Assembly (NCBI RefSeq): GCF_025370935.1
Contig: NC_133476.1
Span: 11,725,411 to 11,789,410, forward strand
Reading direction: 5' to 3'
From: Choristoneura fumiferana
Taxonomy: Eukaryota > Arthropoda > Insecta > Lepidoptera > Tortricidae
Length of the DNA: 64,000 nucleotides
The position numbers were made by a program, and so were the translations under genes. Below, piece after piece: positions 11,985-23,900 of this stretch. Positions within the stretch are counted from its first letter, which is position 1. The number at the start of each line of letters is the position of its first letter. The notes beneath the pieces were generated by a model, which did not search any database, was not told the origin of the DNA, and saw only the letters and a program-made list of their open reading frames with translations.

Positions 11985-14900
11985 GTAAGTGCTATTTTTA
12001 TAATCATAGGTATTATGTAGGTATTATGTTAAGCGAATGTAAGTTCACACAAGTGTATTAAAAACACGCAAAATCTTTTTTTTTGTTTGCAAAAGGAGAG
12101 TTTGTACAGTTGGCGATATAAATCTGTCTAATTTAGTAAACTGCTGTATTCTCTACTATTTTTAATCAAGTGTTGTTAACATTGTTCCCAGCAACTCGAG
12201 GCCAGAATGTCTAATTTTAAGAAATACCAATATTGTATATTACAATCTCACTTAACATAATTTTGATACATGAAAACTCCATTAGCTCTAGAATTGGGTG
12301 ATTCATTACGAGCGATTCTTCACAACGGAAATTAACTAGTCTACCTGTGAAAATGAAAAAATACTTATACAAATACTTAATTTTTGTTTTATGATTTGTA
12401 AATACGATACATCGAACATTATCATTTTTTTTAGCGAAATCTGCTAACATACCGATTATTTCTAAAGAAGTTTTGAACTCAACCGACGTGTGAAAATGTT
12501 TTCAATTGTTCCACAGGTAGCGACACAAGGCCAATATGGAATAGGTTTAGGAATAAAACGAGAAGTATTTTTCTTAAATTTAGAAGACGGTTATTTTGGC
12601 TGTCAAGTAAACGATTCAACGCAAATATTACAATTATATGAATTATCAAAATTATGCGACGGCGTGCCAGACTGTTATAAGGCATCCGACGAGCTCAGAT
12701 CAGAGCTAAAGTGCACAGGTGAGTCTTATAAAATTGCACAATCTTATTTTATTAAATAAACTCTACTTTATAATTTTGCTACACAATACATTACAATTAA
12801 TACCTACAACCGTAAAAGTTTAACATTAACACAGACAGATATTTCTCATGAGTCTCTTTCGGTCAAGAACATACTTAACCGATTCAGTACATATTCATTA
12901 CTTTACAGTTGCAGAATTCAGACTCGCAAATTAATACTAAATATCAGGCATATTTTGACAAAGTATAATTTTTTTCAGTTACCTAAAGGCTGTCATTTTT
13001 TATCAAATCTCATGTATCACGTAAAATATCAGACGCGATCCATTGCCTTTAGTAAGCAATAGAGTCGCATTCACATATATTTGAAGGGACTTATCCGCTT
13101 CTATTAGAAGCAATCAAAATCATTAAAATGCTTACGAAACCACATTAATAATTTGTTATTTTAGACGATTGTACCAAAGAAGATGGCGCGCAGTGTATAA
13201 ATGGCGCTTGTCTAAACGGAGTGTGCCATTGTAATGACGGTTTCGGGGGATGTAACTGCCAAGAAGCCGGTAAGTAATAACTTTGCCCTCTGTTATACAT
13301 TATAAAAAAAGTAATATAATTATTTTTATAACATAATTTTTCTAAAAATAATGTACTTAAAGTAAATATGCAGTACCTAGGTACGTCGGCTGGTTACTGC
13401 TCGCAGTTCCGTCTGATCTAGATTTGATCTTTAGACCTTCAGTTTAAATGTCAAACACTATTATACACTGAACCAACAATTTGAAGAAAGCAATAGAAAT
13501 TACCGGATATATTGAGTGAATTTTTCACAAAAAAAAAACCGTTATATATATGTACCTACCTCAAAAACATGCATTTTCTAGAAATAAGATCAAGCTAGAG
13601 CGACTGTTCGCTCTAGAAAGCCCCCACATAGCAAATTTTGTCAAAATCGTTAGTAACTAAAAGTACATAACTAAACAAATGTACAAAAATTGCTCGATCA
13701 AAGATATAAGATGTAAGATAGGAGATTGTAACTACTCAATAATACAATTCCATTGCAGATGTAAACGAATGTAAGGAACGGCCATGTGATGTTTTTGCCC
13801 ACTGCACAAACACAGTTGGCAGTTTTCAATGTTCCTGTTTCCCAGGCTACGCAGGCGATGGTTTTACCTGTAGAGGTAAGCACAAAAGCTATTATTTCTT
13901 GTGCTTTTATGTTGAGGGTGTAGTTATCCATCGCATCAAATTGTAAATGATCTTTTTTGCTTTAGATATAAATGAATGTGAAGACCCCACTGTTGCATCG
14001 CGATGCGTGGCAAACGCCGAGTGTTGCAATCTGCCGGCGCATTTCATCTGCAAGTGTAACCGAGGGTTCGAAGGCGACGGTGAAGAAGAGTGCCGAGGTG
14101 CTTTTATTGTCATATCATATACCTAATACTTATATTATAGCTATTTTAAAACAGTGGTTATACAGTGTGTTATCGGAAGCCGGGCTTTTTTATGGGAGAT
14201 TAAAATAACGTATTTCTGTAACATACCCATGACATTAACTTAATTAATAAACTGAAATTCAGACTTTGTTCACTTTCTTTAGACGACCAGATGGCCTAGT
14301 GGTTAGAGAACCTGACTACGAAGCTTGAGGTCCCGGGTTCGATTCCCGTGTCGGAGCAGATATTTGTATGAAAAATACGAATGTTTGTTCTCGGGTCTTG
14401 GGTGTTTAATATGTATTTAAGTATGTATCTATATCTATATAATTATATTATCCGTTGCTTAGTACCCATAACACAAGCTTTGCTAAGCTTACTTTGGGAC
14501 TTGGTCAATTGGTGTGAATTGTCCCGTGATATTTATTTATTTATTTATTTTCTTACAAAATTAAAATTGCCTGCAATGTAAGCAAAGTAAATTGACAAGT
14601 AATAATCAAAGTAGGTATCTGTCGGCTGTCATTTACACTTACTTGTCAATTTACTTTGTTGTACGTTGCTGGCAATTATAATTTTGTTAAAAAGTTAACT
14701 AACAGTCTGAATTTTAGTTTATTATTTAAATCAATGTCATGGTTAACTTACAGAAATGCGTTACTTTAACCTCCCTTAAAAAAAGCCTGGCTGCCGGTAA
14801 CACGATGATAAATAGTTTTTTCCTACTTACATTATAAACTAGCTGTTGCTTGCGAATTCATTTGCGAATAATTCGTTTATCGTGCGCTCGCGGGAACTAT

Positions 14901-17900
14901 TCAATTTTTTGGGATAAAACTATCCGATTCTGACCTTCGGAGGGTTTCCATAGCAAATATCATCACAATCAATTGACTATTTCAAGAGTGAAAGCGTAAT
15001 ACAACAAACGTACCCACTTTCATAGTAAGGTCGCGAATGTTTGTAACTCCTCACACAAAAACGGATCAACGAATTTGGGTTAAATTTGGCACACATATAG
15101 TATATATAACTTGGATTAGCATATTAATATATAATAAGTACTTTTTATCGCGAAAAAATGCATAGTTCCCACTGGATAGCAATAAACGTATTCGTCCCAG
15201 ACGAAGTCACGGGCAACAGCTAGTTCATCATACACAATTATTTTTTGGCGGAAACTTGACACATTTAGTACAGTTATTGGGCTACGATGAATTATTTCCT
15301 TTCCAATTTAGATATCGATGAATGTCGACGTCCTGGAGCTTGTGGCATAAATGCTGTCTGCCAGAACTATCCCGGAAATTATACGTGCGCTTGTCAAGCC
15401 GGTTACACTGGAAATCCATTCGATGGTGTAAGTAAACTTTGAATTTTTGCAAGCTTTTATTCAATTGCTGTTTATGTAATGGGATAGAATAAAAAAAACT
15501 CGGTAAATTAATTTTGCTTCAATATAATGAAATGAAGTTTACAAAGTGCGGCTGACGCTTCAGCTGTGCGTTTCATTTTAGATTTTAGTCAATGCCTAAG
15601 TAAGTGTACCTACTTTAAATAAGTATGATGTTGTTACGTGTTATATATAATGTCTCAGCATTGTGAAGGATTGTTTTATTGGACTAGTGTGTGGATGTGG
15701 ACGAGTGCGCTAGCGGATCAGCGTGCGGCTTGGGCGCAACTTGCCACAATGTGGAGGGCGGGTACGAGTGCGCGTGTCCCGCCGGCAGCGAGGGCGACCC
15801 GCGCGTGGCGTGCCGCGAGGCGGACGCGTGCGCGCGCGCCGTCTGCGGCCGCGGCGCGCTCTGCCAGACTCTGCCCGGCGCCGGTTCCTACCGCTGCGTC
15901 TGCCCGCCCGGCTTCAGAGGCGACCCCGATGTCGGATGCACTGGTGAGCGACACAACCCGAAACGGCTTTCTTTGACCCATCCTAACCTACTCAACTCCT
16001 GTGTGGTCTAACGCTTTGTGGTATTAAAACGGTCGCGTGTAACGAATCGCGCTGAACACTACCGTATCCGAATGCGCGGTAGCTTCACGCTTTTACTAAT
16101 TATCACTTCAATCGAGACATTTCTCGACAAATGTAACGAACCAAATTTTCAGCAACTCTGTAAATAAAGCATCGGCGAACGAAAGACTCCCGCCCGAAGA
16201 CATCATTGCCCAATACTGAGTTTTGGCAACACGTGGCACTGAAGGATCCATCGTGTGTGATAATATTTTTAGAAAAACACCTTCCTTTCAGTTTCTTCTT
16301 CAGACTTTCGTCGACTACTATAACACTGTTTACCCTCAGTGGCCTGTCATCCTGTTTCTTGCTCTTCGTAGTGGCCGTCGGCGTTCCTATAGCGTGCGTA
16401 TGTCGTTAGTGGAGGAATGCCAGCGGTAGATGTAATTAGACGTGAGTTGTTTGTTACACCAGACGTGGATGAATGTAAGAGTAGCGAGAAGGTGTGCGGC
16501 GCGCACGCTGTGTGTACCAACACGGTGGGCAGTTTCGTGTGTGCGTGCGAGCCGGAGTACACGGGCGACGCGCGCGCGCCGCTCGGCTGCCGTGATGTTG
16601 ACGAGTGCGAGGCGCTCGAGCGGCCCTGCGGCACGCACGCCATCTGCGAGAACGCTGCGCCCGGCTACAACTGCGTCTGCCCGCAAGGGTATAGAGCCAA
16701 ACCTGACCCTCAAATCGCCTGTGAACAGGTAAATACGTCGACTTTATTAAACATTTTCTAATTTTGTGCACAGGTTCATTAATTCAAACTAACAAAAAAT
16801 ATTATTTCAGATTGACGTCAATACGCTATGTAAATCCAATTTTGATTGCACTAATAACGCCGAATGCATAGAAAATCAATGTTTCTGTAAAGAAGGATTC
16901 GATGCCAAGGGATCTGTTTGTATTGATATTGACGAATGTGTTACCAAAACATCATCTTGCGGAGAAAACGCTTTATGTGTCAACACACTAGGATCTTATA
17001 AATGTGAATGTGCCAATGGTTTTGTGGGTTCACCACCGAAAGTAAAGTGTCGTGCTCCATGTGAAGATGTTAAATGTGGAGATCATGCATACTGTAAACC
17101 AGACGGCGCTGAAGCATATTGTGTGTGTGATGACGGATGGTCTTTTGACCCAACCGACATAGCCGCTGGCTGTATCGATATCAATGAATGTGACACATCG
17201 GTTGGACCTGTTGGTCGTTGTGGTACAAATGCCCGGTGTTCAAATACTTTGGGTAGTTTTATGTGTCACTGTCCAGAAGGCTACACCGGAGATGCATACA
17301 AACAATGCATTGATATTGATGAATGTCAAATTGAAGGGACTTGTGGTGTAGGTGCAGAATGTATAAATAGAGATGGTTCATTTAGCTGCGAGTGCGCTGA
17401 AGGCACTATACCTGATCCAGATCCAAGAGTGCGTTGTGCAGAAATTTTATTATGTAAAAACAATAAAGAATGTCCTGGAAATTCAATTTGCGATCAAAAC
17501 TCAAGGTGTTTGTGTCCAGAACCAAATGTGGGCAATGAATGTAGACGTAAGTATAGTTTGATTTACGCGAATCCAAACTATTTGTACATATTACTACGAA
17601 ATGCTTGAATAAGATCCAGTAGTTTGGATGAATCGTTGTAATTTAGGTATTTTATTTATATGCCTGAGTATTAACGTAGTGAAAAATAAATGAAAGTGTT
17701 AACCGCTGCAGCAGGTAGCCGCTGTGGAATAATTCGCTTTAGTTTTCAAGATGCTCATTTACGAGTTGCATATTGTGTTGAGGTGTAGAAGTTGCCTGTG
17801 TTTACCTTGTCTTAAGCCGATAATTTTAGTTTTACTTATAGAGTTACGTTAGAAAAACTTGGCAACATGCAATTGGGGCAAATAAAAAAATTGTATTGGC

Positions 17901-20900
17901 AACACATTTCACACATTTTTAAGCCTGCAAACATTCATATATCGTACAAAATGAAATGAAAATGAAAGTAAAGAGTCAATATGGATTTCATTCTTAAAAA
18001 CAATGATTATAATTCATTTAGAATGATCTGAGGTATAGTCAAAATCTGACTTAAGAAATAAAAGCCTAAAAATGATTCAGGGGCATTAATGTGGAATGGT
18101 CAAGTTCCTCTTCTGATATTTTGACAATTTCTTTGTAAGCATTTTAAATATTGATGACGTATTCATGCGAATGCGAATAACCTAGCTTAACATTAGTCAC
18201 AATTCAATTTAGATTTACATTGATGCTTGCCAGACTGACTTTTAGGGTTGCCTGAAGTAGGTTTGCATTACATAGCTACAATACAATACAGTACAAATAT
18301 TATTTATTGCAAAAATTAGCCACCGTCAAGACAGCGAGTCCCACTCTACGTTAGTATTTTTATTTACATTTGATGTTTATTCTATTTTTTGTAGACCCCT
18401 GCGAGACGTTGCACTGTGGAAGTAATTCAGAATGCCTTTTGACCGACCAAACAGCTCAATGCACTTGTCGAATTGGTTTCACTGGCAATCCATCATCTCT
18501 CAACGGATGTCAAGATATCAATGAATGCAAATCAAATCCGTGTGGTCCAGGAGCTGTATGTAAAAACTTACCAGGGAATTTTCAATGTGAATGTCCGGGT
18601 AGCTTTCAAGGTGATCCATATTCCGATGGGTGTGTGCCAGGGAAGATGCCCAGTGAATGCAGCGAAACTAATCCATGTTCTGTAGGAGAGCAATGTATAT
18701 TACATGATACTGAAAATGTATGTATTTGTCCGCAAGGGTATACGCGTAGTAAAGAAACGGGTTATTGTGAAGATATAAACGAATGTATTCAACATGGACG
18801 CTCACCATGTGGTTTAAATGCTATTTGTAAAAATTTACCAGGAAGCTACGAATGCAAATGTCCTCCGGAATATAGCGGAAACCCGTACAATTTATGTGAA
18901 TTATGTAACGATATCCATTGCCAATGTCAACCACCGTACAAAGTAGTCGACGGCATTTGCGTTTTATCTGGCTGCTCAAAAAACAATAAATGCGGAAAAG
19001 GTGCGGAGTGTATTGTTATCAAAGATGAAGTCAGCTACTGCGCGTGTCCAGCTGGATTTTTGCAAAACAGGGAAGGTTCATGCGAAGACATTAATGAATG
19101 CACTGCTGGTCAACCCGTTTGTGGAATCGATGCTAAGTGTATTAATACCATTGGCTCTTTTGTCTGCAAATGCCCTTCAGGTTATGGACAAGACATTACC
19201 ACTGGACATTGCAGCTTAAATCAAAAACGCTGTATAAGTGATTCTGATTGCTTTTCAAATGAGAAATGTATCGAACCAGGCCAATGCGTTTGTCCACCGC
19301 CGTTTTACTTAGATGTTACGGATGGTCAGAAATGCAAGAGTCCTTGTGAGAGATTTACGTGTGGAATAAATGCTAAGTGTACGCCAAGTGATCCTCCAAG
19401 ATGCATGTGCATGGCGGGATTTGAAGGGGACCCTTACACAGGTTGCACCAATAGAAATGAATGCCACAGTGCTCCATGCGCGTATGGTGCAACTTGTCAC
19501 GACAAAAAAGGAGGTTTTCAATGCGAGTGTCCCCAAAATATGATTGGAGATCCATACAAAACAGGATGTAAGTATACCTTTTAACAATTGAAGCAGAGGT
19601 AGCTACAAACTATATAGGTAGACATATATATTTTTTATTGTGCGTACTTTTTTGTAGGTAACTACCTATGTATTCTGTTAATTAATAGTGGATTGTATTG
19701 TAATATTAGTGTGATATGCCAGTATTTTTACAGCCTACATAAATAAATACATATATAAATAGAGCATATAACTAGAGCTCCATTAATTAGGACTTAGAAG
19801 CTGTCGTCGTGCTACTGCTAGCCTTACCGAAGACGACACGGCTTATAACTTTAAGCACCTTTACATTCATTATATTCTATATTCTTCTTCTTTAGGTACT
19901 ATTGAAGAGGGTCCTTCAGAAAAACAACTCTGCAGTTCAGACGAAGAGTGCCCTAATACTCTTTCTTGTATGAACCGTACCTGTCTATCACCGTGCGGAG
20001 GAGTCTCATGTGGACCTAATGCGTTTTGTGAAGTCGATAATCATGCAGCATGGTGTCGTTGTAACCCCGGGTACACCAAACCTGAAGGCGGAAAGTGCAT
20101 TTCTGGTAAATAATAACTGAAATCATAATTATTTAAATAAATTAAACTTACAATGGTTTTATTCAAAAACTAATTATTTTTAGGTTGCGACTCGTTTTCA
20201 TGCGCCTCTCGTGCTCAATGTATAATATCAAAGTCAGGGCCGACATGCGTTTGCCCCGAAGGTATGGTGGGAAATCCATTCCCCGGAGGCTCTTGTAGAA
20301 GAGAGCGTGTGTGGGCCGGGCGCGCCCTGCGATGGGACCCTGTCCTGCGTCGCGGGCCGCTGCCGGCAGCGCTGCGAAGGCGTAGTGTGTGGTGTAGGCG
20401 CTTCGTGCAATGAAGAAAGCGGCAGATGTGTGTGTAATGATTTCTTCGTTGGAAACCCCGATCTGTTATGTATGCCACGTAAGTGTATAACGACTTTCTT
20501 TATGTATATTCGATTGCTTTGTTACTATTTGACTTTCAATGTTAAAAATATTTATTTTTTTCAGCTATTTCACCACAGCTTGTGAACCAGCATGTGGAGA
20601 AAATGCACATTGTGTTTATGGTCAAATAAATGTTTGTAAATGTGACAAAAGCTTTACTGGTAACCCTTACATTAAATGCCTTCCAAGGAGGCAAATAACG
20701 TGCGCCAAAGCATCTTGTGGACTCAGTGCTGTTTGTCAACAAACTAGATCGCACGTTGAATGTCTTTGCCCTCCGGGTTATATTGGAAATCCTAATCTGC
20801 AATGTATTGACATAGACGAGTGTGCTTCAAAGCCTTGTGCCGAAAACGCTATTTGTATATAAATACGCCTGAGAAGTTTCAGTTGTAATTTGTAAGAGTC

Positions 20901-23900
20901 GCGCTGTAGTGGTAATCCATATGAACTTTGTTCCCATGTATCGATTGCAAAATGCACTGTAAGAAAATAGTTTGCACTTGTACTCTATAAGCCACATGTC
21001 CGGATGGATATATTTGTGAAAGATCGAGGTGTGTCGATGCGTGTCGAATGGCTTGTGACCTAAATCAATTTGCGAAAGAAGGTTATTGCATTGGCGTCTA
21101 CCAGGTTATACAGGAAATCCTTACAATCTTACAGCTCGGATNNNNNNNNNNNNNNNNNNNNNNNNNNNNNNNNNNNNNNNNNNNNNNNNNNNNNNNNNNN
21201 NNNNNNNNNNNNNNNNNNNNNNNNNNNNNNNNNNNNNNNNNCTTTCATAGTAAGGTCGCGAATGTTTGTAACTCCTCACACAAAAACGGATCAACGAATT
21301 TGGGTTAAATTTGGCACACATATAGTATATATAACTTGGATTAGCATATTAATATATAATAAGTACTTTTTATCGCGAAAAAATGCATAGTTCCCACTGG
21401 ATAGCAATAAACGTATTCGTCCCAGACGAAGTCACGGGCAACAGCTAGTTCATCATACACAATTATTTTTTGGCGGAAACTTGACACATTTAGTATAGTT
21501 ATTGGGCTACGATGAATTATTTCCTTTCCAATTTAGATATCGATGAATGTCGACGTCCTGGAGCTTGTGGCATAAATGCTGTCTGCCAGAACTATCCCGG
21601 AAATTATACGTGCGCTTGTCAAGCCGGTTACACTGGAAATCCATTCGATGGTGTAAGTAAACTTTGAATTTTTGCAAGCTTTTATTCAATTGCTGTTTAT
21701 GTAATGGGATAGAATAAAAAAAACTCGGTAAATTAATTTTGCTTCAATATAATGAAATGAAGTTTACAAAGTGCGGCTGACGCTTCAGCTGTGCGTTTCA
21801 TTTTAGATTTTAGTCAATGCCTAAGTAAGTGTACCTACTTTAAATAAGTATGATGTTGTTACGTGTTATGTATAATGTCTCAGCATTGTGAAGGATTGTT
21901 TTATTGGACTAGTGTGTGGATGTGGACGAGTGCGCTAGCGGATCAGCGTGCGGCTTGGGCGCAACTTGCCACAATGTGGAGGGCGGGTACGAGTGCGCGT
22001 GTCCCCGCCGGCAGCGAGGGCGACCGCGCGTGGCGTGCCGCGAGGCGGACGCGTGCGCGCGCGCCGTCTGCGGCCGCGGCGCGCTCTGCCAGACTCTGCC
22101 CGGCGCCGGTTCCTACCGCTGCGTCTGCCCGCCCGGCTTCAGAGGCGACCCCGATGTCGGATGCACTGGTGAGCGACACAACCCGAAACGGCTTTGTTTG
22201 ACCCATCCTAACCTACTCAACTCCTGTGTGGTCTAACGCTTTGTGGTATTAAAACGGTCGCGTGTAACGAATCGCGCTGAACACTACCGTATCCGAATGC
22301 GCGGTAGCTTCACGCTTTTACTAATTATCACTTCAATCGAGACATTTCTCGACAAATGTAACGAACCAAATTTTCAGCAACTCTGTAAATAAAGCATCGG
22401 CGAACGAAAGACTCCCGCCCGAAGACATCATTGCCCAATACTGAGTTTTGGCAACACGTGGCACTGAAGGATCCATCGTGTGTGATAATATTTTTAGAAA
22501 AACACCTTCCTTTCAGTTTCTTCTTCAGACTTTCGTCGACTACTATAACACTGTTTACCCTCAGTGGCCTGTCATCCTGTTTCTTGCTCTTCGTAGTGGC
22601 CGTCGGCGTTCCTATAGCGTGCGTATGTCGTTAGTGGAGGAATGCCAGCGGTAGATGTAATTAGACGTGAGTTGTTTGTTACACCAGACGTGGATGAATG
22701 TAAGAGTAGCGAGAAGGTGTGCGGCGCGCACGCTGTGTGTACCAACACGGTGGGCAGTTTCGTGTGTGCGTGCGAGCCGGAGTACACGGGCGACGCGCGC
22801 GCGCCGCTCGGCTGCCGTGATGTTGACGAGTGCGAGGCGCTCGAGCGGCCCTGCGGCACGCACGCCATCTGCGAGAACGCTGCGCCCGGCTACAACTGCG
22901 TCTGCCCGCAAGGGTATAGAGCCAAACCTGACCCTCAAATCGCCTGTGAACAGGTAAATACGTCGACTTTATTAAACATTTTCTAATTTTGTGCACAGGT
23001 TCATTAATTCAAACTAACAAAAAATATTATTTCAGATTGACGTCAATACGCTATGTAAATCCAATTTTGATTGCACTAATAACGCCGAATGCATAGAAAA
23101 TCAATGTTTCTGTAAAGAAGGATTCGATGCCAAGGGATCTGTTTGTATTGATATTGACGAATGTGTTACCAAAACATCATCTTGCGGAGAAAACGCTTTA
23201 TGTGTCAACACACTAGGATCTTATAAATGTGAATGTGCCAATGGTTTTGTGGGTTCACCACCGAAAGTAAAGTGTCGTGCTCCATGTGAAGATGTTAAAT
23301 GTGGAGATCATGCATACTGTAAACCAGACGGCGCTGAAGCATATTGTGTGTGTGATGACGGATGGTCTTTTGACCCAACCGACATAGCCGCTGGCTGTAT
23401 CGATATCAATGAATGTGACACATCGGTTGGACCTGTTGGTCGTTGTGGTACAAATGCCCGGTGTTCAAATACTTTGGGTAGTTTTATGTGTCACTGTCCA
23501 GAAGGCTACACCGGAGATGCATACAAACAATGCATTGATATTGATGAATGTCAAATTGAAGGGACTTGTGGTGTAGGTGCAGAATGTATAAATAGAGATG
23601 GTTCATTTAGCTGCGAGTGCGCTGAAGGCACTATACCCGATCCAGATCCAAGAGTGCGTTGTGCAGAAATTTTATTATGTAAAAACAATAAAGAATGTCC
23701 TGGAAATTCAATTTGCGATCAAAACTCAAGGTGTTTGTGTCCAGAACCAAATGTGGGCAATGAATGTAGACGTAAGTATAGTTTGATTTACGCGAATCCA
23801 AACTATTTGTACATATTGCTACGAAATGCTTGAATAAGATCCAGTAGTTTGGATGAATCGTTGTAATTTAGGTATTTTATTTATATGCCTGAGTATTAAC

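Larger units (their letters stand above)
15017..21141 (+). repeat. copy 1 of a 6.1-kb duplicated block (assembly duplicate)
   Basis: Collinear with 21242-27343 through exons and introns alike, at an offset of 6225 falling to about 6200 through small indels. The copies differ by scattered SNPs and indels, including a 9-bp intronic deletion near 17905. Copy 1 ends at the N gap. See findings. Confidence 0.95.

Noticed and set aside
14284..14350. tRNA gene
   Set aside because: A- and B-box-like blocks are the head of a SINE whose body and tail continue to 14550; the acceptor stem does not close properly.
16206..16429. Small plus-strand ORFs in intron 7
   Set aside because: No Cys pattern or splice support; repeated unchanged in copy 2 only because the block is duplicated.
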